Positions 19,872-29,362 of a stretch of DNA of 64,000 bases are shown piece by piece (positions within the stretch are counted from its first letter, which is position 1; every line of letters starts with the position of its first letter). The position numbers and the translations under genes were made by a program. Source of the stretch: Chloroflexia bacterium (GTDB lineage: Bacteria; Chloroflexota; Chloroflexia; Thermomicrobiales; CFX8); NCBI GenBank assembly GCA_030431755.1, contig JAUIIK010000002.1, positions 1 through 64,000 on the forward strand, in the 5' to 3' direction. The notes below the pieces were generated by a model. The model was not told the DNA's origin. It made no database searches and worked only from the letters and a program-made list of their open reading frames with translations.

Positions 19872-21590
19872 ATGCAACTCTCAGATCTTGAAGCGCGACT
19901 CAATCGCCGGGCATTCCTTGGCTTTACCGTGCTTGCCACGGGCGGCCTGCTCATCACTGCCTGCGGCGGCGACGATGACGACGACGATGATGATGACGGC
20001 GGGGATAGCTCGGGCGGTGGCGATACCGAGGAGCCGACGGCGACGACCGCCGACGATGCCGCAGAGACGCCCAGCGCCGAGGACGATGACGAGCCAACGC
20101 CGGGCGACGATGACGGCGGCGCAATGGCTGGCGGGGCGCTGACCTACGCCGAAGCCGGCGCCTTCAACGACTTCAATCCCTGGACCGTCAGCGCTGTCAA
20201 CATGTCGGTCTACAACCAATCCTTCTCGAAGTTGCTCTGGAAGGACAGCAGCGGCGCGGAGAACCCCGACCTGGCCGAGTCCTGGGAGATGTCCGACGAC
20301 GCGCTGACGTTCACTGTCACTCTGCGCGAGGGCATCACCTGGCAGGATGGCGCGGCCTTCACGGCCGAGGACTTCGTGACGATGTACGGCTACACGCGCG
20401 ACGAGGCGCTCCTCGAAAACGCGACGATCGCCAAGCACGCCAACCTCACCGCGCCGATCACCGACGTCGTCGCGACTGACGACCTGACGATCGAGTTCCA
20501 CTTTGATGAGCCGGTACCCTACATCACCGACATCCTCGATTACTGGTTCGCGATTCGTGTCGACGATCCGAACGACATCGGCTTCCTGGAGAATCTGCCG
20601 GTCGGCACCGGGCCCTTCACGATGACCGAGTGGACGCCCAACCAGCAGGCCGAGTTCGAGCAGTTTGCGGAGTACTATGACCCGGAGCTGCCGCATCTCG
20701 ACGAGCTGACGATCGCCCGGCTGGAGAGCGCCGAGACGCTCATTCCCAACCTCGAGGCGGGCACCGCCCAGATCATCCAGATCACCAGCCCCGGCGATGT
20801 CGAGCCGCTAGAGAACACCGGCAACTACGAGATCATTCTCAACGAGGCCTCGGGCAGCTTCTTCAACATGCTGGTGAACCTGACCAAGTCGCCGTTCGAC
20901 CAGCGTGAAGTGCGCCAGGCGCTCTCCTATTCGTTGAACCGCGAGCAGATGGTCGAGGCGGCCTTCTTCGGCATCTCGAACCCGATCACATCGCCCTTCT
21001 ACCTCGACGCGTCGATCGCCTACCGGGCCGACCTCGCGAACGCCCACGCTTTCGACCTCGACCGGGCGGCGGAGCTGCTCGAAGCGGCGGGCGTCTCCGA
21101 CCTTGAGATGGAGACGCATGTCACGCCGCGCTGGCCGCAGATGAAGCTCTTCATGCTGATCTGGCAGCAAGACCTCGAGCAGATCGGGATCAGCCTGACG
21201 GTCAACGAGGTCGAGACCGCTCAGTTCTATGAGATTGGCGGCGCGCCGGACCTGCTCGGCTTCGATGTTCATCCCTGGCTGAATGCCCGCGTTGGCCGCG
21301 ACCCGGCGATCTTCTGGAGCACCCAGACGAACTACCGGGGCGACCCCGAGGTCAACAAGTTCGGCTTCGTCAACCAGGAGCTCGAAGACCTCGTCGCCGA
21401 AGGCGCGGTCGAGGCCGACCAGGAGCGCCGGGCTGAGATCTACCAGCGTCTCAACGAGATCATCGTCGAAGAGCAGCATGTCATCCAGGTCGCGACCGAC
21501 CCGCGCATCTGGGCCTTCGAGCCGAATGTCTCGGGTGTCGCCTTCGACCTGAACGGCTACATCCGCTTCGGCGATACGGCGGTTAGCTAG
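19872..21590 (+). CDS. ABC transporter substrate-binding lipoprotein (peptide/dipeptide type, SBP_bac_5)
   Basis: RR-containing signal plus lipobox LLITAC, poly-Asp linker, then SBP_bac_5-like domain. Confidence 0.9.
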   Translation: MQLSDLEARLNRRAFLGFTVLATGGLLITACGGDDDDDDDDDGGDSSGGGDTEEPTATTADDAAETPSAEDDDEPTPGDDDGGAMAGGALTYAEAGAFNDFNPWTVSAVNMSVYNQSFSKLLWKDSSGAENPDLAESWEMSDDALTFTVTLREGITWQDGAAFTAEDFVTMYGYTRDEALLENATIAKHANLTAPITDVVATDDLTIEFHFDEPVPYITDILDYWFAIRVDDPNDIGFLENLPVGTGPFTMTEWTPNQQAEFEQFAEYYDPELPHLDELTIARLESAETLIPNLEAGTAQIIQITSPGDVEPLENTGNYEIILNEASGSFFNMLVNLTKSPFDQREVRQALSYSLNREQMVEAAFFGISNPITSPFYLDASIAYRADLANAHAFDLDRAAELLEAAGVSDLEMETHVTPRWPQMKLFMLIWQQDLEQIGISLTVNEVETAQFYEIGGAPDLLGFDVHPWLNARVGRDPAIFWSTQTNYRGDPEVNKFGFVNQELEDLVAEGAVEADQERRAEIYQRLNEIIVEEQHVIQVATDPRIWAFEPNVSGVAFDLNGYIRFGDTAVS

Positions 21591-21638
21591 CGGCGCTGAC
21601 GGAGTTGAGCACCTAAGGTAGCGAGGTCAGGAGGAGCG

Positions 21639-22589
21639 ATGTCCAGGTACGTGCTAGGCCGTATCTTGCTGTTGCTGCCAACGCTCTTTCTGGCCTCGAT
21701 TCTCATCTTCGCGATCATCAGCCTCTCGCCGGGCGATCCAGCCCAGATCCGGCTCGGGACCGAAGCGACGCCCGAGGAGATCGCGGCCGAGCGTGAACGG
21801 CTCGGGCTCGATAAGTCGATCCCGGTCCGCTACGCCATCTGGGTCGGTGATGTCTTGCAGTTCGATCTCGGGCGCTCGCTCGTCAACAACCGGCCCGCCG
21901 CGCAGCTCGTGGCCGAGGCCTTCCCGAACACGCTGCGGCTTGTCTTCTTCGCGCTGGCGCTTTCGCTGATCATCGGCATTCCGATGGGCATCTTCTCAGC
22001 AGTGCGCCAGAACCAGCCGGTCGATCTGGCGATCACCGGCCTCAGCTCGCTCGGGCTGGCGATCCCGAGCTTCTGGCTGGGCATCATGTTGATTCTGCTG
22101 CTCAGTGTCAGGTATCAATGGCTGCCGCCCAGCGGGGCCGGCGATCCCGACGCCTTCTTCACCGCTAATCTGAAGTTCCTGATCATGCCGGTCATCACGA
22201 TCGCCGTCTCGAATATCGCCGTCTTCTCGCGCTTCATCCGCTCGGCGATGATCGACACGCTCGGGGCCGACTACGTCCGTACCGCCCGCGCCAAGGGGCT
22301 GCGCGAGGGCGCTGTCCTGCGCAGGCACGCGCTACGCAACGCGCTCCTGCCGACGGTGACGGTGCTGGGCATTCAGTTCGGCCGCTTGCTCGGCGGCGCG
22401 GTCGTTACCGAGTCGGTCTTCGCCTATCCGGGCGTTGGCCGGCTGGTCATCAGCTCGATCCTGAATCGCGACTACCCGGTGGTCCAGGCGACGCTGATGT
22501 TCGTTGTTCTAGCTTTCCTGCTGACAAATCTGCTGGTCGACATCTCCTACGCCTACCTCGATCCGACGGTGAAGTTCGATGGCAACTAG
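21639..22589 (+). CDS. ABC transporter permease (DppB-like)
   Basis: ISLSPGDPAQIRLGTEAT...ADYVRTARAKGLREGAVLRRHALRNALLPTVTVLG. Confidence 0.93.
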   Translation: MSRYVLGRILLLLPTLFLASILIFAIISLSPGDPAQIRLGTEATPEEIAAERERLGLDKSIPVRYAIWVGDVLQFDLGRSLVNNRPAAQLVAEAFPNTLRLVFFALALSLIIGIPMGIFSAVRQNQPVDLAITGLSSLGLAIPSFWLGIMLILLLSVRYQWLPPSGAGDPDAFFTANLKFLIMPVITIAVSNIAVFSRFIRSAMIDTLGADYVRTARAKGLREGAVLRRHALRNALLPTVTVLGIQFGRLLGGAVVTESVFAYPGVGRLVISSILNRDYPVVQATLMFVVLAFLLTNLLVDISYAYLDPTVKFDGN

Positions 22590-22606
22590 CGCGCGATGTC
22601 CTAGCG

Positions 22607-22714
22607 CCCCCGTAGAGACGTGCCGCTGGCGCGTCTCGGTTTCGGGCCATACCCTACCGGCGGCAATTGACAGCATCGGTTCAAAGACGCGCCAGCGGCG
22701 CGTCTCTACGGGGG
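22607..22714. repeat. BIME-like paired hairpin element between the permease genes
   Basis: CCCCCGTAGAGACGTGCCGCTGGCGCGTCTC ... AGACGCGCCAGCGGCGCGTCTCTACGGGGG. Confidence 0.8.
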
Positions 22715-22730
22715 TGGTCGTGGTCGGCCC

Positions 22731-23645
22731 ATGAGCAGCCAGGAGGTCCAGGCCACCAGCGCCGCGGCGGAGCGTATGGCGCGCGTCGTCGCGCCGAAAC
22801 GGTTCGGGTTCATCCGGCGCTTGGTGCGTCACCGCTTGGGGCTGGTTGGCGGCGTTGTCTTGCTGCTGCTGGCTGTGCTGGCCGTTATCGGACCCTACAT
22901 CACGCCCTACGACCCGAACGAGCCGCACCTGCTCGACCAGCTCGCGCCGCCATCGAGCACGTTCTGGTTCGGGACCGACGAGCTGGGCCGCGACATCTTC
23001 AGCCGGACGATCGTCGCGACCCGCCCGGCGATGGTCTCCGGCTTGCTGGCGGTCATCTTCGCCGCGACGATCGGCGCGACGAGCGGCCTGATCACCGGCT
23101 TCTTCGGCGGCTGGGTCGATTCGACGATCATGCGCGTCTGGGACACCCTGCTGGCCTTTCCGACGATCTTCCTGGCGATTGGCATCGTCGCGATTCTCGG
23201 GCCGGGCTGGATCAATGCCGTCATCGCCATCGCTATCGTCAACATGCCGGTCTTCTCGCGGCTGGTGCGGGCGTCGACGTTGTCGGCGAAGGGACAGGAC
23301 TACGCCCTGGCGGCGCGGTCGATTGGCGCGTCCAACAGCCGCCTGATGTTTCGCCACCTGCTGCCGAACACGATCATGCCGGCGATTGTCCAGATGGCGA
23401 TCGCCGCGCCCTTCGCCATCGTCGTCGAGGCGACCCTGAGTTTTCTCGGGCTGGGCAGCCAGCCGCCGGACGCCTCCTGGGGCAACATGCTCAGCGATGC
23501 CCAGGGGTATCTGCGGCGCTCATTTACCTATGCCGTTTTCCCAGGCCTGGCGATCACGCTTGTTGTTATGGCGATGAATTTCTTTGCCGATGGTGTCCAG
23601 GATGTGCTCGATCCTCGGCGCATCCGGGCTGGACGAGGAGAGTAG
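22731..23645 (+). CDS. ABC transporter permease (DppC-like)
   Basis: HRLGLVGGVVLLLLAVLAVIGPYITPYDPNEP...GTDELGRDIFSR. Confidence 0.93.
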   Translation: MSSQEVQATSAAAERMARVVAPKRFGFIRRLVRHRLGLVGGVVLLLLAVLAVIGPYITPYDPNEPHLLDQLAPPSSTFWFGTDELGRDIFSRTIVATRPAMVSGLLAVIFAATIGATSGLITGFFGGWVDSTIMRVWDTLLAFPTIFLAIGIVAILGPGWINAVIAIAIVNMPVFSRLVRASTLSAKGQDYALAARSIGASNSRLMFRHLLPNTIMPAIVQMAIAAPFAIVVEATLSFLGLGSQPPDASWGNMLSDAQGYLRRSFTYAVFPGLAITLVVMAMNFFADGVQDVLDPRRIRAGRGE

Positions 23646-23648
23646 CAA

Positions 23649-24662
23649 ATGGTTGACAACTCTGCGTTCGGCCTGGCGCTGGTCGGGTGCGGCATGTTCG
23701 GCCGGCAGCACGCCAACGCCGCTGCCGCTGTGCCCACGGCCAATCTCATCAGCGTCGTCGACCTCGATCAGGGCCGGGCCTCCGCGCTCGCGCGTCTGAC
23801 CGGCGCGGCGGTCGCGACGCTGGAGACGGTGCTGGCCGATGACGAGATCGAGGCGGTCATCCTGGCGACGCCGACCGATACCCATGTCACGTTGGCGCAG
23901 GCCGCCATCGCCGCCGGAAAGCACGTCCTCGTCGAAAAACCGGTTGCCCTCGAAGTTGCCGCTTTTGACAGCCTGATGCAGGCAAGCGCCGAGGCCGGGG
24001 TCGTTCTGGCGGCCGGCCAGAGCCTGCGCTTCGAGCCGACGGTCCACGCGCTCTGGTCAAGTGTCCGGGGCGGCGTGCTCGGCCAGCCGGTGCTCTTCAA
24101 TTGGGTCTCGAACTCCTCGCGGCCCTGGCCGACCGGCTGGCGCAGCTGGCAGGCCGACCCGACGCGCTCTGGCGGCATGCCCTTCCACCTGGCGATACAC
24201 GGGCTCGATCTCGCCATCTGGTTAATGGACGAGCCACCGGCGCGCGTCTACGCCCAGGGGCAGGACATCGCTGCCCGAGGCACCGGCGTCCACGACTACA
24301 GCCACATCGCCGTGCGCTTCGAGAGCGGCGCGAACGCCTTGATCGAATATCACGCCGGGCTGCCGGGCCGGAGCAGCCGCCACCAGGAGTTCCGTCTCTA
24401 TGGCACCGGAGGGCAGGCCGGTTGGCGACTGCCCGACGACGGACTTCTGCTCGACGCCGACGGTGGGCGGCCCTTTACCTCCGAGGCGGAGGTCAGCCTG
24501 CGCCGGCAGCTGGCTCATTTCATCGCGTTGTGCCGTGGCGACGAGCCGCCGCTGGTGACGCCGGAACAGGTCCGCCAGGCGCTGGCCTGTGCCGCCGCCG
24601 CCAACCAAGCGCTCGCCACCGGCCGGGCCGTCGAGCTGCACGAGATGCTGGAAGGGGCCTGA
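23649..24662 (+). CDS. Gfo/Idh/MocA-family oxidoreductase
   Basis: ALVGCGMFGRQHANAAAAVP...LATPTDTHVTLAQAAIAAGKHVLVEKPVAL. Confidence 0.93.
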   Translation: MVDNSAFGLALVGCGMFGRQHANAAAAVPTANLISVVDLDQGRASALARLTGAAVATLETVLADDEIEAVILATPTDTHVTLAQAAIAAGKHVLVEKPVALEVAAFDSLMQASAEAGVVLAAGQSLRFEPTVHALWSSVRGGVLGQPVLFNWVSNSSRPWPTGWRSWQADPTRSGGMPFHLAIHGLDLAIWLMDEPPARVYAQGQDIAARGTGVHDYSHIAVRFESGANALIEYHAGLPGRSSRHQEFRLYGTGGQAGWRLPDDGLLLDADGGRPFTSEAEVSLRRQLAHFIALCRGDEPPLVTPEQVRQALACAAAANQALATGRAVELHEMLEGA

Positions 24663-24667
24663 TCGCG

Positions 24668-25711
24668 ATGGCGAACTCGCTTGGTCTATTGCTTATCAGT
24701 TGTGTCCGCCACCAGGGCACCTACGCGCCGCTCTTCGACGCCCGCGACGACGTCGAGATCGTCGCCGTCGCCGACGAGCCGGATATTCCGGGCTGGATGC
24801 ACGCAGTCAACGTCGAGTTCGCCGAACGCTATGGAGTGCCCTATGTCCGCGATGTCGGCGACGCGCTGGCGCGCCCCGATGTCGATATCGTCTGTATCTG
24901 TAGCGAACCGACGCGCCACGCGCGACTGGCGGTCCAGGCGGCCGAGGCCGGGAAGCACATCTGCGTCGACAAGCCGATGGCGACGACCGTGGCCGACGCC
25001 GACCGCGTCGTCGCAGCCGTCGAACAGGCGGGCGTGACTCTGACCTATATCCACCGGCTCTACTCGCCCTCGATCCAGCGGCTGCGGGAGGCCATTGACG
25101 ACGGCGCGATTGGCCTGCCCTTCGCGCTGCATCTCTCGTGGGTCTCGGCCGGTGGCCTGACCTCCGGCTCGGTCGAGGACTTCCAACTCGTCGTCGACAC
25201 CAGCCTGAGTGGCGGCGGGGAGCTGATGAACTTCCTCGGCTACCACGTCGATACGGCGCGCTACCTGACCGGGCTGGAGGTCGAGACGGCCTATACCAGC
25301 GCCGGAAACTATTTCTTCGAGCCGCACCGCGAGCACTGCGTCGAGGACTTCGGGCTCGTCTGCCTGACGCTCGAACACGATGTCTCGGCGACAATCATCG
25401 CCGGGCGCTCGCCGACGCAGACACACGTCACCGGCGGCGACTACGGGCTGCGGGTGCATGGCTCGCAGGGCACGCTCATGTCCGACGAGACGCGGCCATT
25501 TCTGACACTCTTTGCCGGACCCGACGAGCGCCGGTCGCAGCCGGTCAACCCGGTCGTCCAGGCGATGCTCGAACCGGTCATCACCGAGTTCCTCGCCTGT
25601 GTTGAGAGCGGCGATCAACCGCTGCGGACGGTCTACGACGGCCGGAGCCAGATCGCGACCCTCGAGGCCGTCTACCGCTCGATGGCCAGTGGCCAGGTTG
25701 AACGCGTTTAG
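24668..25711 (+). CDS. Gfo/Idh/MocA-family oxidoreductase (second)
   Basis: MANSLGLLLISCVRHQGTYAPLFDARDDVEIVAVADEP...CSEPTRHARLAVQAAEAGKHICVDKPMATT; track ORF from 24101 is over-extended. Confidence 0.9.
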   Translation: MANSLGLLLISCVRHQGTYAPLFDARDDVEIVAVADEPDIPGWMHAVNVEFAERYGVPYVRDVGDALARPDVDIVCICSEPTRHARLAVQAAEAGKHICVDKPMATTVADADRVVAAVEQAGVTLTYIHRLYSPSIQRLREAIDDGAIGLPFALHLSWVSAGGLTSGSVEDFQLVVDTSLSGGGELMNFLGYHVDTARYLTGLEVETAYTSAGNYFFEPHREHCVEDFGLVCLTLEHDVSATIIAGRSPTQTHVTGGDYGLRVHGSQGTLMSDETRPFLTLFAGPDERRSQPVNPVVQAMLEPVITEFLACVESGDQPLRTVYDGRSQIATLEAVYRSMASGQVERV

Positions 25712-25745
25712 AGAATCCACAGACATCTAAGGGAGAGGGATTGAC

Positions 25746-26669
25746 ATGCGCTTGGCAACCTATGCAGTCGGAGCGTCCGCGCCTCAGGTCGGGGTGCTGC
25801 TCGACGGCAATCGCCTGCTGAATCTCAAGGCAGCCGGGACAGCCGCAGGCATGGATCTGCCGGAGACGCTGCTCGGCTTGCTTGATCTCGGCGCGGGCGG
25901 CCTGGAGGCTGCCGCCGATGCCGTTGAGCGAGGACTCCAGAGTGGCCTGCCGACGGTGGCGCTCGATGCGGTCACGCTCCTCGCCCCGCTGCCCCGGCCA
26001 CGCCATGTCTACGCCCTGGCGGGCAACTACGTCGACCACATCCTCGAGAGCGGCATGGTCGCCAACGAGAAGTCCGAAACGACGATGCGGCCCTTCATCA
26101 AACCCTCGAACAGCGTCATCGGCCCGCACGACCCGATCCGCCTCCCGGCGATGAGCGAGGCTGTCGATTACGAGGTCGAGCTGGCGATCGTCATCGGCCG
26201 GCGCGCCAGCCACGTATCGGTCGCCGACGCGCCCGCCTACATCGCCGGCTACAGCGTCTTCAACGACGTCTCGGGCCGCTCGCTGACGATCGCGAACGAA
26301 CGCAAAGCGCGTGATGGCGACCACTTCTACGACTGGTTGCTCGGCAAATGGTTCGACAGCTTCTCGATCCTCGGTCCGACGATCACGACCGCCGACGAGC
26401 TGGCTGACCCGCACGCTCTCGCAATCTCGCTCGCGGTCAACGGTGACACCCGGCAGGACGGCTCGACGGCCCAGATGATCTTCAACAGCTACGAGATCGT
26501 CTCGTTTCTGTCGGAGGTTATCCCGTTGGAGCCTGGCGCGATCATCGCGACCGGCACCCCGGCCGGCGTCGGCGCAGCCCAGAAGCTCTACCTCAACCCC
26601 GGCGACATCGTCGAAGCGTCGATCAGCGAGCTGGGCACTCTGCGGAACGAGGTCATCGCCGGCAGCTAG
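25746..26669 (+). CDS. fumarylacetoacetate hydrolase family protein
   Basis: YALAGNYVDHI...RPFIKPSNSVIGPHDPIRLP...VDYEVELAIVIGRRASHV...ATGTPAGVG. Confidence 0.93.
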   Translation: MRLATYAVGASAPQVGVLLDGNRLLNLKAAGTAAGMDLPETLLGLLDLGAGGLEAAADAVERGLQSGLPTVALDAVTLLAPLPRPRHVYALAGNYVDHILESGMVANEKSETTMRPFIKPSNSVIGPHDPIRLPAMSEAVDYEVELAIVIGRRASHVSVADAPAYIAGYSVFNDVSGRSLTIANERKARDGDHFYDWLLGKWFDSFSILGPTITTADELADPHALAISLAVNGDTRQDGSTAQMIFNSYEIVSFLSEVIPLEPGAIIATGTPAGVGAAQKLYLNPGDIVEASISELGTLRNEVIAGS

Positions 26670-26761
26670 ACCCGCCTGTCGCGCAGATCCACGGCTCGCG
26701 GCCGAGCGTGCACCGCTGCTACGTGTGCTTCCCACGCCAACGATGCCATCGGCCAAGGACA

Positions 26762-26853
26762 GGCGACGCATCGCGTCGCGGCTCCCAACGGCATCGGCTT
26801 CGTGCTCATGCGGTGACCTCACCAACCATGTAGCCGCGACGCGGTGCGTCGCC
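26762..26853. repeat. pair of REP-like units in inverted orientation, GCGACGC-N3-GCGTCGC
   Basis: GGCGACGCATCGCGTCGCGGCT (26762-26783) and GTAGCCGCGACGCGGTGCGTCGCC (26830-26853). Confidence 0.65.
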
Positions 26854-26980
26854 CGGCTTGACTACCCGTGCGCTGTGCCGGAATCCGTCCAACTCGATCT
26901 CGCAGGATTCGCGCTGGCATCCGTTGACAGGCGCATATGGGCATGAAACCATTGCCCTATCACGACAAAGGAGCACGACA

Positions 26981-27217
26981 ATGGCTGACACGGTTAACAC
27001 AATACAATCCGTGCTTCCGCAGCATTTGATCGATGCGATTGACGATGGCGAGCTGACCCGCAAGCAACTACGGGAGCTCATAGAGATCGAGTCGGCTGAG
27101 CTTGGCCTGACCTTTGATGGGGCCTATGCGAAAGCGCTTGCTGGGACACTGCCGCCGAGCGAGCTAGGGACTGATGTAGCGTCATGGCTAAGGATGTATC
27201 GTGCTGGTGAAGCGTAG
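26981..27217 (+). CDS. small hypothetical protein
   Basis: MADTVNTIQSVLPQHLIDAIDDGELTRKQLREL...; AAAGGAG RBS-like motif upstream. Confidence 0.6.
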   Translation: MADTVNTIQSVLPQHLIDAIDDGELTRKQLRELIEIESAELGLTFDGAYAKALAGTLPPSELGTDVASWLRMYRAGEA

Positions 27218-27378
27218 CGCATGTCGATAGCCGGCCGTACTTTTCGCCAGGCTGTTCGCACACTGACCGACCATCTCAACCGCACAATCAACCGTACGCT
27301 CAGCCAGCGTAGGCTGATGCTTCCTTTGAACGAGGTAGAGACTACGCCATCATTCACTACCGTGAAGCGGGTCGGGCC

Positions 27379-27786
27379 GTGCCGGTGACGCTCAGTACAG
27401 CCTATGGCCAGATGCACTTGAGCCTGCGGCTGCACTGTGTCCCGGCAGATGACGAAGATGGCACGATGACCGCTTTGCGCATGGTCTGGTATCGCTATGC
27501 TCTACGGCCACAAGAGCAGCGGGAGCCCGTGTTTCGCTGGGAATATGTGGGCGAACCTGAAGGGGCCGATGAGCGGTGGGCACGGCATCACCTGCAAGGG
27601 CCGGCTCCGATCAATCTGGGCGCGCAATATGTGAGCCTCAACGCCCTGCACGTGCCGACTGGAACGGTACCGATTGAGGAAGTCGTGCGCTTCTGTATCA
27701 ACGACCTCGGCACGGCGCCACTGCCCGAGGATTGGGATGCGATTCTTCACGAGCGCGCGCGTGTATCACGTTCGCTTGCCGGGTAG
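27379..27786 (+). CDS. hypothetical protein (5' end uncertain)
   Basis: 135-aa ORF; coding-like sequence continues upstream of the GTG but without an ATG. Confidence 0.4.
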   Translation: MPVTLSTAYGQMHLSLRLHCVPADDEDGTMTALRMVWYRYALRPQEQREPVFRWEYVGEPEGADERWARHHLQGPAPINLGAQYVSLNALHVPTGTVPIEEVVRFCINDLGTAPLPEDWDAILHERARVSRSLAG

Positions 27787-27793
27787 GCTGCAC

Positions 27794-28792
27794 CTAGCCA
27801 AGGTCCTCTGCGTCATCGCCGCCGATGAGCGCCTTGTAGCTGCCGTAGCGGTCAAGGTGGATTGTCCCTGCATCGACCGCGGCGAGCACCGCGCAGCCGG
27901 GCTCGCTCAGGTGGCGGCAGTCGGTGAAGCGGCACTGGCCGAGGTAGGGCTCGAAGTCGGGGAAATACTCGTCGAGATAATCGAACTCGACGCCCCAGAG
28001 GCCGAGCTGGCGCATCCCGGGGGTGTCGCCGATGTAGGTGTTCGGGGCGATCCGGAAGAGCTGGACCCAGGTCGTCGTGTGGCGGCCCTTGCCGGTCGCG
28101 TCGCTGATCTCACCGGTTGGGACCTCGAAATCGGGCGCGAGAGCGTTCAACAGCGTGCTCTTGCCGACCCCCGACGGCCCGGCGAAGGCGGTGATCTTGC
28201 CCTGCAGGTGCGCCCGCAGCTCGTCCAGCCCCGCTCCGGTCTCGGCGCTGGTGTGGAGGACCGGGTAGCCGGCCATCCTGAAGCGCTCGGATAGCTCGTC
28301 GAGCTGCTCCCCGCCGCCGAGATCGATCTTGTTGAAGCAGACCGACGCCGGCAGATCGCGCGCTTCGGCGATCAGCAGCATACGGTCGATCATGCGTGGC
28401 GATGGTGTCGGTTCGCGGATGGCATAGACGGCCAGCAGCTGGTCGGGGTTGGCCAGGATGACCTGCTCGACGTCGTCGGTGCCGCGCGACAGCCGCGAGA
28501 GGGACGTCCTGCGTGGCGCGACCTCTTCGATCGCACCCTCCGGCGGATCGGTCTCCAGGCTGGCGACCGAGACCCGCACCCGATCCCCGACGGCGGCCGG
28601 ATCGGTCTTGACCCGTTCCCGGTTCAGGATGCCCCGCAGCGTACAGCGCACGATCCCGGCCTCGGTCTGGACATCGAACCAGAGCCCGTAATCACGGACA
28701 ATGACCCCTTCCAGTTCGGTTCCAACGGCCAGTTCGTGTGATGCAGGCAAACAGTGCTCCCCGGGGCTAACGTCTCGTTCGTTGCGCGGCAA
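27794..28792 (-). CDS. rsgA: ribosome small subunit-dependent GTPase A
   Basis: Circularly permuted GTPase: CFNKIDLGGGEQ...TAFAGPSGVGKSTLLNAL...GDTPGMRQLGLW; zinc-binding Cys/His motif CRFTDCRHLSEPGCAV. Confidence 0.95.
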   Translation of the reverse strand: MPRNERDVSPGEHCLPASHELAVGTELEGVIVRDYGLWFDVQTEAGIVRCTLRGILNRERVKTDPAAVGDRVRVSVASLETDPPEGAIEEVAPRRTSLSRLSRGTDDVEQVILANPDQLLAVYAIREPTPSPRMIDRMLLIAEARDLPASVCFNKIDLGGGEQLDELSERFRMAGYPVLHTSAETGAGLDELRAHLQGKITAFAGPSGVGKSTLLNALAPDFEVPTGEISDATGKGRHTTTWVQLFRIAPNTYIGDTPGMRQLGLWGVEFDYLDEYFPDFEPYLGQCRFTDCRHLSEPGCAVLAAVDAGTIHLDRYGSYKALIGGDDAEDLG

Positions 28793-28878
28793 TTGTAGCC
28801 AGCCAGACGCTAGGCTAGGAAGCCCGGAATGTAGGATCTACTGTAGAGATCAATGCCGGTACTGGGAAAGTAGACGAT

Positions 28879-29331
28879 GTGATTGAGGAGCGCTTCCAGC
28901 CACACGAGCGGGAGGCGGCGGAAGCATTTCTGGACCAGGTTGCGGCACGGGCAAAGCTGTCGAATTTGCGGAAACCTGACGAGTGGTTGCGACTGTGGCA
29001 GATCACCGTCGAGGATGTACGAGATGGATACCAGTTTTCGAAGTGGGACTACGAAAATGACCTCGATGGCCGCGACATCATCGATGGTGTCGCGGCACTT
29101 CTTGGCCCAGAATCTCGGGCTCTATTCGAAGAAGCCATGCGGCCGTGGGATGAGGAGTTTCGCCGCCTGACAGTCGAGTCCACTGATTGGCTAAATGGCT
29201 GTCTGGTGTGGTGGCCGCTACGCCACGGCATTGGTGGTGGTCCCGTATCCCAAGAGATTGGCCAGGGCGTCAATCCGGAATCTTGCGAACGCATCACACC
29301 GCGTCGTGGTGTCGCGAGATCGAACGACTAA
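28879..29331 (+). CDS. hypothetical protein
   Basis: 150-aa ORF in an AT-richer region. Confidence 0.5.
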   Translation: MIEERFQPHEREAAEAFLDQVAARAKLSNLRKPDEWLRLWQITVEDVRDGYQFSKWDYENDLDGRDIIDGVAALLGPESRALFEEAMRPWDEEFRRLTVESTDWLNGCLVWWPLRHGIGGGPVSQEIGQGVNPESCERITPRRGVARSND

Positions 29332-29362
29332 GAGTTGCTGCAAGCTTACGCAAAGAGGTCCG

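Noticed and set aside
22667-23656. 329-aa + strand ORF overlapping the DppC-like gene
   Set aside because: Alternative-frame shadow of the permease; Arg/Gly/Pro-rich, no domain
24101-24667. 189-codon N-terminal extension of the second Gfo/Idh ORF
   Set aside because: Overlaps the first Gfo/Idh gene in another frame; real start at 24668 (MANSLGLLL)
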